Assembly (NCBI GenBank): GCA_041651295.1
Contig: JBAZJN010000002.1
Location: 31,629 to 95,628 of the forward strand
DNA length: 64,000 nucleotides
Source: JBAZJN01 sp041651295
Lineage (GTDB): Bacteria > Patescibacteriota > UBA1384 > XYA2-FULL-43-10 > CAINNR01
Direction of reading: 5' to 3'
In this document: one piece after another, positions 52,490 through 63,876 of the stretch
Position numbering within the stretch: position 1 is the stretch's first letter
Layout: the number at the start of each line of letters is the position of its first letter
Translations under genes and position numbers: made by a program
The notes under the pieces: generated by a model
The model's input: the letters and a program-made list of their open reading frames with translations, nothing else
The model's database searches: none
What the model was told of the DNA's origin: nothing

Positions 52490-55447
52490 TTACTGTTTTC
52501 CCCACCAGTTCACATCAGGTTGGGGTTTGTCATTTTCAGAGTTTTGGTTGATTTCCAAATCTACTTTTGGGTCATATGTCCTGATCGTTGGCATTGAATC
52601 TTCGGGCTTATCGAGTAAGGAATTATGTAAATCACTCGGCTTGTCATCAACTAATTTTTTCTCAATATCACTAACCGGTTCTTTTATTTTTTTCGTCGTG
52701 TTCTTTTGCTTAATTTTATTCGGTTGCTCTTTTTTAGTTTTTGTTTTCTCTGGGTTTTTTTCTGCAGAAGATTTAGCTTTTAGCTCTTTTTTAGGCTTTT
52801 CCACAGTAACAATCGGCGCAATCGGCTGCTCCGGAATATCTTCCTTTTCTTCCGGCCGCACGACAGTCATGGATGAAACCTTGTCCCCGGCGCGCAATTT
52901 CATTAATGTCACACCTTGAGTATCACGACCGAGTCTTTTGATGTCTTTTACAGCCATTCTGATAAATTGGCCGTTTTTTGAAGCAATCAATGCGTCACCT
53001 AAGTCATCAAATATAACTTCCATGCCGACCAGATTACCGGTTTTTGGCGTACAATTAGCGACCTTGACCCCAATTCCGCCGCGATTTTGTATATTGAAAT
53101 TTTTAATCATCGTTCGCTTGCCAAAACCGTTTTCAAGCACCGTTAACAGATCCGGGAAACCGGCTTGAGGAGAAAAGTATTTTTCACCGTCGGCAATGAT
53201 TGAACTGCCGACAACAAAATCACCAACCCGAAGCTTCATGCCAATTACTCCGGCAGCGCTTCGTCCCATTGATCTGACATCGGCCTCTTTGTAGCAAATT
53301 GCCAAACCCTTGTTTGAGACCTCGACAATAATGTCTTTGCCGGAAGACATTGCTACCCACTTAAGTGAATCCCCGCTGGCCAATTTAATTGCCGCGATGC
53401 CGGTTTTTCGAATATGCTGGTATTTCTCAACTTCGGTGCGTTTTACGATTCCTTTGGATGTTGTCATGACAAAATACTTTCCGGAAATGTTTTCATTTTT
53501 CTTGACCGGCAATACTGCTGTCACTTTTTCGTTTTGCGATAATTGAATAATATTGACGATTGGGATGCCTTTTGATTGGCGCGAAGTCGCTGGCAATTCG
53601 TAGACTTTATTAGCAAAAATCCGTCCGGCATCAGTAAATATGAATAGGTCATCGTGCGTAGATGCGGCTAGCATATGAACAACACTGTCTTCCTCTTTCG
53701 TCTCGATACCGATAATTCCTTTACCACCCCTAATTTGTTTGCGGTAGGTATCGACAGGCTGGCGCTTTACGTAGTTGCCACGAGTCATCGTTATAATCAC
53801 TTGCTCGTCCGGAATTAAATCTTCGGCAGAAAATTTGCCAATGCCGGAATCGACAATTTGCGTTCGACGTTCGTCACCGTATTTATCTTTGACTTCATTC
53901 AAATCATCTTTAATTAAGGCCAAAATCTTTTCCGGATGAGCAAGTAAATCTTCTAAGTGAGCAATGATCTTTAGCTTCTCCTGGTATTCGTCTTCAATTT
54001 TCTTTCTTTCAAGCGCAGCCAAAGCAGACAGTCGCATATCAAGAATTGCGCTCGCCTGAGCATCAGATAAGCCAAAATTAGACACCAAATTTTTCGCCGC
54101 CTCTTCTCGATTAGCCGATTTTTTGATCGTCTCAATTATTTTATCAATCGAATCAAGCGCCTTAATTAAACCTTCGAGAATATGTGCTCGCTCCTGTGCT
54201 TTTTTCAGCTCAAATTTACTTCGGCGTTCGATAACTTCCTGGCGATGCTTAACAAAGAAATCTAATACGGTTCGCAGATTCATAACTCTCGGTTCGAGCG
54301 ACGGCGTAAGTGCTAATAAGTTCACATGAAATGCAGTTTGGAGCTGGGTTAATTCGAACAATCTGTTTAAGACTTTTTTCGGATATGAGTTGGCTTTAAG
54401 TTCGATAACAACCCGTACACCTGTTCTGTCTGACTCGTCACGCAGATCGGAAATACCATCAATTTTATGATCCTTGACTAGCTCAGCAATTTTTTGAATT
54501 AAAGTTGATTTATTCACCTGAAAAGGAATTTCGCTAACGATAATACGAAAGCCCCGCTTGGCTTCCTCAATTTCAGCTTTTGCCCGCATAACCACTTTGC
54601 CTTTGCCAGTGATATATACCTGTTTGATTTCCTCAATATCAAAGATTAGCCCGCCGGTTGGGAAATCTGGTCCTTTTACGAACTGGGTCAAATCTTCCGA
54701 AGACGCCTCCGGGTTGTTGATCAAGTGTATTACGCCGTCACAAAGCTCGTTTAAATTGTGCGGAGGTATTTTCGTTGCCATGCCAACAGCGATTCCATCG
54801 GTTCCATTTAATAGCAACTGTGGCACACGGGCGGGCAGAACGCTCGGTTCCTGTTTCGTTCCATCATAGTTGTCAACGAAGTCAACTGTGTCTTTATCAA
54901 TATCAAGAAGCATTTCTTCGGCAATTGGCTTCATTTTTGCCTCGGTGTAACGCATAGCTGCAGCGCTGTCTCCGTCCATCGAACCAAAGTTTCCTTGGCC
55001 ATCGACTAGCGGATAACGCATCGAGAAATCTTGGGCCATCCGGACCATGGTGTCATAAACTGCGACATCACCATGCGGATGGTATTTACCTAAAACTTCA
55101 CCGACAACGGTAGCGGATTTTCGATATTTGGCAGTCGATTTCAGACCGATATCGTGCATAGCGTAAAGCACCCGGCGATGTACCGGCTTTAAACCGTCGC
55201 GAACATCCGGTAGAGCACGCGAGACAATGACGCTCATGGCGTAATCCAAATATGACTCTTCCATTTCGGAACGAATATCACGATCAGCAAGTCTGCCAAC
55301 ATTTGGATCAACGACAAACGCCGCCGGTTCTTCATCCGACTTTTCATCCAAATCTATTTCGGAAACATTGACTGTTTGGATATCTGGGCCGCTCTCTGGA
55401 TTGTCAATCAGCTCAATTTCCTCATTTGTATCTAATTCATCTGGCAT
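52490..55447 (-). CDS. gyrA: DNA gyrase subunit A
   Basis: 985 aa, longer than E. coli (875) because of acidic N- and Lys-rich C-terminal extensions (last ~110 residues). Catalytic Tyr167 ([11 protein letters not shown]), [23 protein letters not shown] at 123-141 with Val128 at the position of E. coli Ser83 and Asp132 at that of Asp87. The GyrA box is QIRGGKG (consensus QRRGGKG), so it is gyrase rather than topo IV. 13 bases after gyrB. Confidence 0.97.
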   Translation of the reverse strand: MPDELDTNEEIELIDNPESGPDIQTVNVSEIDLDEKSDEEPAAFVVDPNVGRLADRDIRSEMEESYLDYAMSVIVSRALPDVRDGLKPVHRRVLYAMHDIGLKSTAKYRKSATVVGEVLGKYHPHGDVAVYDTMVRMAQDFSMRYPLVDGQGNFGSMDGDSAAAMRYTEAKMKPIAEEMLLDIDKDTVDFVDNYDGTKQEPSVLPARVPQLLLNGTDGIAVGMATKIPPHNLNELCDGVIHLINNPEASSEDLTQFVKGPDFPTGGLIFDIEEIKQVYITGKGKVVMRAKAEIEEAKRGFRIIVSEIPFQVNKSTLIQKIAELVKDHKIDGISDLRDESDRTGVRVVIELKANSYPKKVLNRLFELTQLQTAFHVNLLALTPSLEPRVMNLRTVLDFFVKHRQEVIERRSKFELKKAQERAHILEGLIKALDSIDKIIETIKKSANREEAAKNLVSNFGLSDAQASAILDMRLSALAALERKKIEDEYQEKLKIIAHLEDLLAHPEKILALIKDDLNEVKDKYGDERRTQIVDSGIGKFSAEDLIPDEQVIITMTRGNYVKRQPVDTYRKQIRGGKGIIGIETKEEDSVVHMLAASTHDDLFIFTDAGRIFANKVYELPATSRQSKGIPIVNIIQLSQNEKVTAVLPVKKNENISGKYFVMTTSKGIVKRTEVEKYQHIRKTGIAAIKLASGDSLKWVAMSSGKDIIVEVSNKGLAICYKEADVRSMGRSAAGVIGMKLRVGDFVVGSSIIADGEKYFSPQAGFPDLLTVLENGFGKRTMIKNFNIQNRGGIGVKVANCTPKTGNLVGMEVIFDDLGDALIASKNGQFIRMAVKDIKRLGRDTQGVTLMKLRAGDKVSSMTVVRPEEKEDIPEQPIAPIVTVEKPKKELKAKSSAEKNPEKTKTKKEQPNKIKQKNTTKKIKEPVSDIEKKLVDDKPSDLHNSLLDKPEDSMPTIRTYDPKVDLEINQNSENDKPQPDVNWWGKQ

Positions 55448-55460
55448 AATTCCTCAATGG

Positions 55461-57572
<2,112 letters not shown>

Positions 57573-57668
57573 TCAAATATTAAAGGTCAAAAATAAAAAA
57601 GGCAAACCAAAATGTAAAACACTAAAATATTTGTACTTATCATTTTGATTTTTACTTTTTACTATTTA

Positions 57669-57697
57669 ATTTTACATCAAATATACCAGAAAATCAA
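57669..57697 (-). promoter_or_regulatory. Promoter of gyrB-gyrA
   Basis: TTGATT (57692-57697), 17 bases, TAAAAT (57669-57674). The 100-base leader is AT-rich, with words of the GGTCAAAAATAAAAAAGG type. Confidence 0.5.
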
Positions 57698-57722
57698 AGA
57701 TAAAATAGGTAAATTCTAAGCT

Positions 57723-59789
57723 CTAGTCGCGGATAAATCGGAGCGTAAAAGTGGCATCATTACGAATAGTTTCCGAGAGGTAAATTACCCGGTTTACACT
57801 ATCGTAACCCTCAACATTTTCCGGCTTCCAACCCTCGGGATATGCAAGTTTTAAATTCCAATTAAAACTTTCAACGCCGGGTTGTTTCTGTATTGTCAAT
57901 GGATAGGTGAAGGTTTCATCTGATGGAGATATTTTGATTTCTCTTAAATATTTGATCTCCGTACTGCTTTTTTCTCCGGGAGCTGTTGATTGCCAATAAG
58001 CTACAACGCTTTTACCGTTTTTGATTTTGGCAGTTTTATCGGCGCCCGGACCGTCAGAGCCGGCGTCTGAACAAACTATTGAATTGATTTGTGTCGACAG
58101 TGGAAGATGGACTTTGACAAAATTACGGTTAAGACTGTCCGGCCAGTTATAACTGCCATTATGTTTTCTGGAAATTACAAGTTTCTCCTCCACTTTGCCT
58201 ACACTATTGATAGCAATTTCCTGATCGATGGTTTCTGCGACATTCAAACTGCTTTTTGCTCCGCCGATATTAGCATTAGCAACATATACGTAATCGCCAG
58301 TGACATTTTTTATCGTGCCTCCGGCATTTACGGCGCTGACCAATTCCTCGACCTTGTTATTTCGAAAGTAAAATAACAGATGTTTTTCTCTTATCGCCGC
58401 AGATATTATACCGGCCAAACCCTTTTCGGTCTGCGAACCAGCCATTAATTTCTCCACAAGTTTTGGCATCATGTCGGCTAAAATTTTCTTTGGCTGATTT
58501 TCTTTTTTGTTTTCTTGATTCTGAAAATATGCAATCTCAACCTGGTACTGAACGTCCGAAAGAAAATTCTTTTCATTGATTGTAAGATTATATTCCGGCA
58601 TTTCTATCGGGCCGGTAACTTTTAAGAGTTCGCGGAAAAAAGTCGTGTCCAGTGCAAAAACTCCGTCCACCCGGTTACCTGATTCTTTCTGGTAAATATC
58701 TATGACGCTCTGGGAACTTTCTGCAAAGTCCGGATAGTAGTTCGATTCCCGCATGCTCTTTGTTGAACCTTCAAATTCAGGAGGATTTAGTTCCTTGTCG
58801 CCGCGAGAGCTATAGGCTTGATCTAATTTGTAAATGTTAGTCTCAAAATCCAGTGCCGTTGCCTTGCCGTTTTCCAAATCTAGTCTGGCAAACGAGCCGA
58901 TGAATCCCCCGCCAAAACGCAATTCTGTATTATTTAGGAAAAGTATTAAATAACTTTTTTTGCCGGAAAAACCGAGTTCAGACTGTAAATCGCGCGAAAG
59001 ATCAGAATAATAATTAAAAAATCCTCCAGACAAATTTGAAAGCTTTACCATATTGTTGACCGCAGTTAACTCGGATCCGCTAAATTTGCTTGCATCAATT
59101 GAATCGGTAATAACTTTTGACCAACCGCTAGCTACTTTTGCGTATAAAATTCCGTTCGGCAAATTGTTAAAATAGCTTTTGCTCTTAGCTAAATAGTTAT
59201 TTATATGAGCCAGATAACCGGAATCGCTGGCAAAAGCCAAATTGTTTTCTTTAGGATTTGCAATTTGTTTATATGACCCGGTCAAAAGATGGGCGCTACG
59301 GATCATGTCAACAGACATCGTCGCCTTTGACGCTTGTTTTTTGGGATACAGTAGATCCAGCGCATAAAGATCTTGTCCCGTCGACTGTAGTAAAATTAGA
59401 CTATCACTAATTTTACTATCCATTTCATTAATGTTGGCTGCCAGCTTCGGTATATCTTTTGATGAAATGTTTTCAGAAAATGATAAAAAGCTATTACTCA
59501 AACTTAAGAAGTTTTTGCTAATTTTTTTCTTGGCTTCTGTAGTGGCTATAAAACAAAAAATCGATATTAAAGTAAAAGCTAGTATCAGAAAAATTAGTTG
59601 GCCGATAATTCTTTTGGCGCTGGAGCGGACTCTTGGAACTGGCGGTTCCGGAATATCCGGCTCGGCGACCGGCAGAGACGCGGATTCAGCCAAAAAATCT
59701 TCTGCGGTAAAAGTCACTTCCCCAGATTCTTCAACAACTTCTGGCTTAGCTCGTCTTTTACCCGGCCGAATATCTTCGATTTTTCTCAT
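57723..59789 (-). CDS. DUF4012 membrane-anchored protein
   Basis: 688 aa from ATG 59789. Basic/acidic cytoplasmic N terminus of about 55 residues, one membrane segment (about 60-85), helical stalk, then a large extracellular domain. FLNNTELRFGGGFIGSFA and the later ATDF-like VDGVFALDTTFFRELLKVTGPIEMP match the DUF4012 family, common in CPR and Actinobacteria and linked to the LytR-like surface; its function is unknown. TATAAT lies 6 bases before the ATG, so the mRNA is predicted leaderless; an in-frame start 19 codons upstream would span that promoter. Confidence 0.85.
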   Translation of the reverse strand: MRKIEDIRPGKRRAKPEVVEESGEVTFTAEDFLAESASLPVAEPDIPEPPVPRVRSSAKRIIGQLIFLILAFTLISIFCFIATTEAKKKISKNFLSLSNSFLSFSENISSKDIPKLAANINEMDSKISDSLILLQSTGQDLYALDLLYPKKQASKATMSVDMIRSAHLLTGSYKQIANPKENNLAFASDSGYLAHINNYLAKSKSYFNNLPNGILYAKVASGWSKVITDSIDASKFSGSELTAVNNMVKLSNLSGGFFNYYSDLSRDLQSELGFSGKKSYLILFLNNTELRFGGGFIGSFARLDLENGKATALDFETNIYKLDQAYSSRGDKELNPPEFEGSTKSMRESNYYPDFAESSQSVIDIYQKESGNRVDGVFALDTTFFRELLKVTGPIEMPEYNLTINEKNFLSDVQYQVEIAYFQNQENKKENQPKKILADMMPKLVEKLMAGSQTEKGLAGIISAAIREKHLLFYFRNNKVEELVSAVNAGGTIKNVTGDYVYVANANIGGAKSSLNVAETIDQEIAINSVGKVEEKLVISRKHNGSYNWPDSLNRNFVKVHLPLSTQINSIVCSDAGSDGPGADKTAKIKNGKSVVAYWQSTAPGEKSSTEIKYLREIKISPSDETFTYPLTIQKQPGVESFNWNLKLAYPEGWKPENVEGYDSVNRVIYLSETIRNDATFTLRFIRD

Positions 59790-59845
59790 GTCTATATTAT
59801 AGCTGGGATAACCCAAATCCGAAAATCCAATCTCAACTTCTATCA

Positions 59846-59925
59846 TGCTGAATTTATTTCAGCATCTTAATCCTGATAAATAATATTTTGGGATTCTGAA
59901 ACGAGTTCAGAATGACATTATGGGA
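59846..59925. repeat. Dispersed palindromic repeat
   Basis: TGCTGAATTTATTTCAGCA forms a hairpin; it is followed by ATCCTGATAAA and then ATTCTGAAACGAGTTCAGAAT, a second hairpin. This pair resembles dispersed repeats whose six-frame translation gives HAEFISAS-type peptides in many genomes; only one copy is in the window. Confidence 0.5.
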
Positions 59926-59955
59926 GATTTTCGGATTCGGGTTGGGATATGGATA

Positions 59956-59984
59956 TTGACTGGGTAGCTTTTTTTTGCTATGTT
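59956..59984 (+). promoter_or_regulatory. Promoter of the orphan gene at 60012
   Basis: TTGACT (59956-59961), 17 bases, TATGTT (59979-59984), preceded by TTGC. Confidence 0.7.
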
Positions 59985-60011
59985 TGCGACAACACACGAT
60001 CGGAGAGTGTC

Positions 60012-60476
60012 ATGACAAACATCCGAGCAACTTTGCAGGGCATCGTCATCCACCAGTCTGCAGATCGTTCGATGGAATACGGCATCGAAACAGGTCTTGG
60101 CCACCGCCCAGTTCCGTACTGTAAATGGCACCGCGGCACTGAATGTGGAATGGTCATCCTCGACCACAGTGGTGATATCATGGTCAGCAACGACATGCTC
60201 ATCATGAGCGTCACTCAGATGAACCAGAGGGTTGCCATGTGGCTGATTGAACTGCGTCTTACTCTTAGCCAGCCGAAGGAAACACTACTTGGGCTGGTCG
60301 AGGCCGGCATTTTTTCATACGCTACTGAGATCGTCGACACACCAGGCGGAAAGACGATCAACGTGTTTCGGGACAAGCTTCACCGTCATGTGCCAGACGA
60401 AATACTACTTCAGTTCTACGACTGGCAACTCCAGGCCACTGGCCACAACTACAACATATTCATCTACCCATCATAG
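60012..60476 (+). CDS. Orphan GC-rich cassette protein, 154 aa (hypothetical)
   Basis: From ATG 60012 (GGAGAGTGTC upstream); a longer frame would begin in the promoter. Soluble, mixed alpha/beta. Two cysteines and several His/Trp near residues 35-46 (YCKWHRGTEC) could hold a metal. No family recognised. GC-rich, monocistronic, with its own promoter and terminator; the PaaX-like gene follows on the opposite strand. Confidence 0.62.
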   Translation: MTNIRATLQGIVIHQSADRSMEYGIETGLGHRPVPYCKWHRGTECGMVILDHSGDIMVSNDMLIMSVTQMNQRVAMWLIELRLTLSQPKETLLGLVEAGIFSYATEIVDTPGGKTINVFRDKLHRHVPDEILLQFYDWQLQATGHNYNIFIYPS

Positions 60477-60497
60477 GGCTTGACAGACTTGCTGACA

Positions 60498-60527
60498 GCA
60501 CCGCGCTCCCCGCCGGTGCATTTTTTT
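60498..60527 (+). terminator. Terminator of the 60012 cassette
   Basis: GCACCG and CGGTGC arms around CGCTCCCCGC, then A and seven T. Confidence 0.85.
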
Positions 60528-60563
60528 GCGTCACAACTTATCATGTCTAATAATTGCGATTAT

Positions 60564-60577
60564 TGCTCACGTGAGCA
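60564..60577. promoter_or_regulatory. Palindrome TGCTCACGTGAGCA, downstream copy
   Basis: Perfect 14-base palindrome six bases beyond the stop codon of the PaaX-like gene. An identical copy lies upstream of that gene. Confidence 0.6.
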
Positions 60578-60582
60578 CTTTT

Positions 60583-61176
60583 TTAAATATTTTGTATATC
60601 CACTTTCGAAAGAACATTTTTATCAATAAACTTTTTAATTAATTTATCCTCAGCAACAACTGCTATTGCGATGAAGATTTCAACATAACCTTTGATCCCA
60701 AATTCATTGACAATCCATTCAATCTCCTCGGTGCAAGGAAACGGAAAAACATACACACTTTCTTGAATTTTTAAAAAACCACTTCGAGTCAAAAACCGGC
60801 GCAATTGATCACGCTCAGAACTTTTATCTTTGGGTATGTCATAAATCACAATCCTCCATTTCCCATCCCAAATTTTTTGTCGGTCAATCGTCATCCGTTC
60901 ATGGCTGATTTTATTAACTCGATCCAATCCTTTTCTTGTTAGCTCGATATACTCCTCTTTGTTTTCAGAAAACGTTTTTATATAGCCCGTGGATTTCAGA
61001 TATCTAATTTTGTTTTCTAATTCTTGCTGTGCGCAATCGATTTCACCCAATAAGGACACTGCCGAATGTCGATAGATACTACTGGAACGAAAAAAAGGCG
61101 TTCCTAGTTTTAGCACAACAAGTAATAGCTTTTTCGCCGTCAATTTTACTATTTCATTGTCACTGTCTTTGTTCAT
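60583..61176 (-). CDS. PaaX-like transcriptional regulator with Cas2-fold domain
   Basis: 197 aa from ATG 61176. Winged-helix N-terminal part (ending IELTRKGLDRV, about 75-85) and a C-terminal ferredoxin-like domain from about 105: DGKWRIVIYDIPKDKSSERDQLRRFL and QESVYVFPFP, parallel to the regulator at 44.2 kb. Codons upstream of 61176 are open to 61215, but they would translate the palindromic site TGCTCACGTGAGCA (61191-61204), so the shorter start is preferred. The two palindromes point to autoregulation. A Cas2 role is unlikely without cas genes. Confidence 0.76.
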   Translation of the reverse strand: MNKDSDNEIVKLTAKKLLLVVLKLGTPFFRSSSIYRHSAVSLLGEIDCAQQELENKIRYLKSTGYIKTFSENKEEYIELTRKGLDRVNKISHERMTIDRQKIWDGKWRIVIYDIPKDKSSERDQLRRFLTRSGFLKIQESVYVFPFPCTEEIEWIVNEFGIKGYVEIFIAIAVVAEDKLIKKFIDKNVLSKVDIQNI

Positions 61177-61190
61177 TCCTGTATGATTAT

Positions 61191-61204
61191 TGCTCACGTG
61201 AGCA
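61191..61204. promoter_or_regulatory. Palindrome TGCTCACGTGAGCA, upstream copy (candidate operator)
   Basis: Perfect palindrome 14 bases before ATG 61176, a typical operator position. Confidence 0.6.
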
Positions 61205-61258
61205 GTTTTCATCAATTATTACTCTAAAAAACCCATAATCTCTATACAAGATCTGAAA

Positions 61259-62356
61259 TTATAGCTCCTTCTGTTTTTTATAATCAGAGTACAATTTATC
61301 GACGGTATCTTTAAAATTTTTACGAAAAGTTTCAGTTGAAAACTTTTCCGCCTGTAAGCGCAGGTCATCAAACTTATATTTATTCGGATTAAAATTTTTG
61401 ACCGTCGCCATCAGAGATTCAGCTGTTTGCTTGACAAAAAACTCACCGGTTTTTCCGGCTATCACGGTTTCCGTCGCTCCGCCGGCGCCGTAAGCGATTA
61501 CAGGAGTTCCACAGGCCATTGCTTCAACCGGCACAATGCCCCAATCTTCTTCCGATGGGAATATCACCGCCTTGGCAGATTTAAGATTATCATACAAAAC
61601 CTCATCACTAGCGCGGCCCAAAAATTTGATATTGTTTTTGGCCATAGTTTTGAGTCTCTTTTCTTCCGAGCCGGTTCCAATAATTCGAAGTTCCAGCCCC
61701 AAATTATTAAAAGCCTCGATAACAATATCGGTTTTTTTATATGGAATCAATCGGCCGACAAATAGGTAGAAATCCTTTTTTTCTATCTCTTCTTGTTCTG
61801 GATGGTAGTAAGCCGTATTAACCGGAGGGGCTACAATTTCGCTGTCGCGCTGATAATATTTCCGTATTCGATTTTGAATATTTTTGGAATTTCCAATAAA
61901 TGCATCAACCCTGGCAACTGCGGCAATATCCCAAACTTTTAAAGTTTTATTAACCCGACGGCGCAACCAACTTGTCGATGCACGAGAATCCATTTCCGGC
62001 ATCCAAAGATATCTGGTCGGGGTATGGCAATAAGAAATGTGGCATGTATTTGGCCGAGTGATAATCCCTTTGGCGGCTGAAGTACTATTTGAAATAACCA
62101 GATCATATTTCGACAAATCGAGCTGCTCAAATGCCAGTGGCATCAGCGGCACCATAATGGAACGAAGTTTTTTTGCTAAAGGAAATTTTTGCAAATAGGT
62201 CGTATATACTTTATATTTTTTGAATTGCGGCACTTTATCGGCATCATAGATTGAGGTGTAAATATCGGCTTCGGGATAAATTTGTTTTAACTCAAAAAGA
62301 ACCTTATCGGCACCGGCATATTCGGTTAACCAATCATGTACGAGAGCGATATTCAT
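61259..62356 (-). CDS. Glycosyltransferase family 4 (GT-B fold)
   Basis: 365 aa from ATG 62356 (GGAGGAAAAT upstream). N-terminal Rossmann domain (NIALVHDWLTEYAGADKVLFEL) and the C-terminal glycosyltransferase-1 domain: FVGRLIPYKK (about 210), then the donor-site PSEEDWGIVPVEAMACGTPVIAYGAGG, whose E-x7-E motif fits a retaining GT4 enzyme. It adds a sugar to a lipid-linked glycan. Its start overlaps the end of the sugar-phosphate transferase by 23 bases. Confidence 0.93.
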   Translation of the reverse strand: MNIALVHDWLTEYAGADKVLFELKQIYPEADIYTSIYDADKVPQFKKYKVYTTYLQKFPLAKKLRSIMVPLMPLAFEQLDLSKYDLVISNSTSAAKGIITRPNTCHISYCHTPTRYLWMPEMDSRASTSWLRRRVNKTLKVWDIAAVARVDAFIGNSKNIQNRIRKYYQRDSEIVAPPVNTAYYHPEQEEIEKKDFYLFVGRLIPYKKTDIVIEAFNNLGLELRIIGTGSEEKRLKTMAKNNIKFLGRASDEVLYDNLKSAKAVIFPSEEDWGIVPVEAMACGTPVIAYGAGGATETVIAGKTGEFFVKQTAESLMATVKNFNPNKYKFDDLRLQAEKFSTETFRKNFKDTVDKLYSDYKKQKEL

Positions 62357-63764
62357 ATTTTCCTCCGAAGGCTTCACCGATGATTAAAAACATGGTTTTA
62401 ATAATGATTTTTACATCAAACCAAAAACTCCAATTTTCAATATAGAATATATCAAACCGGACACGTTCTTCAATTGATGTGTCCCCTTTTAGCCCGTTGA
62501 CCTGCGCCCAACCGGTAAGCCCGGCCTTAACCCGATGGCGACGAAAATAGTCCGGGATATTTTTTTGAAATTCATCAACGAATTTGGGTAATTCCGGACG
62601 CGGGCCGACAAAACTCATATTGCCAATTAATACATTCCAAAATTGCGGCAATTCGTCTAAATTGGTTTTTCTAATAAATTTTCCAAAAGACGTGATCCTA
62701 TTTTTATCATCGGCTTTAGTCGTCCATTTTTTGCCTTTTTCGGAAAAATCGCATTTGTCAGTGTACATTGAGCGAAATTTGTAAAAATCAAATACTTTGC
62801 CATCGCGGCCAACACGTTTTTGTTTGAAAATTACCGGCCCGCTGGAAGTTAATAGGGTGCCAACCGCCGTAAAGAGCATAAATGGTGATGCAATGATTAG
62901 GCAGACAGAGGCGAATACAATATCGGATAACCGTTTGATAATTCTTCCCCAACCATCCAGCGCCACCGTCTTTAGTTCCATTACCGGAAATCCTGCCAAT
63001 ACCGATGTCGAGGCTGTTGTAGTAACAATTGAAAAAATATCGGAAATAAATTTGAAGCTGACATTGTTGTCATAACAAATTTGAATAATTTCGATTATTT
63101 TTTTTCGGTCAATACCAATATCGGTAAGAATAATTTCATCAGGCTGGTGTTTTTTGATGATATTTTTAAGATCTTTCAAATCCCCAAGTAAATTTACATG
63201 TGTTTTGGCTTGCGGCTTGGAATCAACCCCATTAATAACTCCAATGAACCGCATCCCCAGCCGACTGACTCGGTGCATCTCAGCTTCCAAGCGTTCAGCA
63301 ACCTCATTGTTACCGATAACAGCGATGTTATGAATTCCATAGCCGAATTTATAAAGCCAACGCTGGAGCGATGTAATTATTATTCGACCGAGAAAAACCA
63401 AAATTACAGATAAAACTAAAATCAGAACAAGAATTAACCGAGAGAAGAAGAATGCCCGGCCAAAAAAAATCGCCACGACAAATATTAGAAGTACAACTGA
63501 GTTGTTGACAAAAATTTTGTATAGATCGTTAAAATAATTGCGTACACGGGAGATTTTATAAAGTCCGGAAAGGGCAAAAATCAATATCCAAACAGGAAGT
63601 GCATAGGCCACATACCAAAGATATTGATGAAAATTTACATCGGAATTTACCGGTAGTAGATCAGCCTTAATACGAATCCAATATGCTAAGACAAAAGAAG
63701 CGATAATCATCGCCGCATCAACCGGAACCAACAGAAATGAAAAGAACAGTTCGGATCGTTTCAT
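62334..63764 (-). CDS. Undecaprenyl-phosphate sugar phosphotransferase (polyprenol glycosylphosphotransferase)
   Basis: 476 aa. Four N-terminal membrane segments, a CoA-binding-like Rossmann domain (about 145-250), a fifth membrane segment (about 283-305) and the C-terminal sugar transferase domain: KRVGRDGKVFDFYKFRSMY, LDELPQFWNVLIGNMSFVGPRPELP and KAGLTGWAQVNG. It loads the first sugar phosphate onto undecaprenyl phosphate in exopolysaccharide or surface glycan synthesis. It ends with TGA. The glycosyltransferase downstream should extend the same chain. Confidence 0.94.
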   Translation of the reverse strand: MKRSELFFSFLLVPVDAAMIIASFVLAYWIRIKADLLPVNSDVNFHQYLWYVAYALPVWILIFALSGLYKISRVRNYFNDLYKIFVNNSVVLLIFVVAIFFGRAFFFSRLILVLILVLSVILVFLGRIIITSLQRWLYKFGYGIHNIAVIGNNEVAERLEAEMHRVSRLGMRFIGVINGVDSKPQAKTHVNLLGDLKDLKNIIKKHQPDEIILTDIGIDRKKIIEIIQICYDNNVSFKFISDIFSIVTTTASTSVLAGFPVMELKTVALDGWGRIIKRLSDIVFASVCLIIASPFMLFTAVGTLLTSSGPVIFKQKRVGRDGKVFDFYKFRSMYTDKCDFSEKGKKWTTKADDKNRITSFGKFIRKTNLDELPQFWNVLIGNMSFVGPRPELPKFVDEFQKNIPDYFRRHRVKAGLTGWAQVNGLKGDTSIEERVRFDIFYIENWSFWFDVKIIIKTMFLIIGEAFGGKYEYRSRT

Positions 63765-63770
63765 AAGGAT

Positions 63771-63840
63771 TTGTCATTGCGAGCGTTAGCGCGGCAATCT
63801 ATTAGATTACTTTATCACACTACTCCTCGTTATGACAGAC
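63771..63840. repeat. Dispersed repeat of the GTCATTGCGAG type
   Basis: GTCATTGCGAGCG...GCGCGGCAATCTATTAGATT, with CTCGTTATGACA at the far end, which pairs with the GTCATTGCGAG start. It resembles a repeat found between genes in many bacteria. Only this copy is seen in the window. Confidence 0.5.
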
Positions 63841-63876
63841 AAATTATAGCAAATTTCCTCAATCTTAGCAATAAAC

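Noticed and set aside
59598..59870. 90-residue plus-strand ORF ending in HAEFISAS
   Set aside because: It is antisense to the DUF4012 gene and runs into a dispersed palindromic repeat that yields such peptides by chance.
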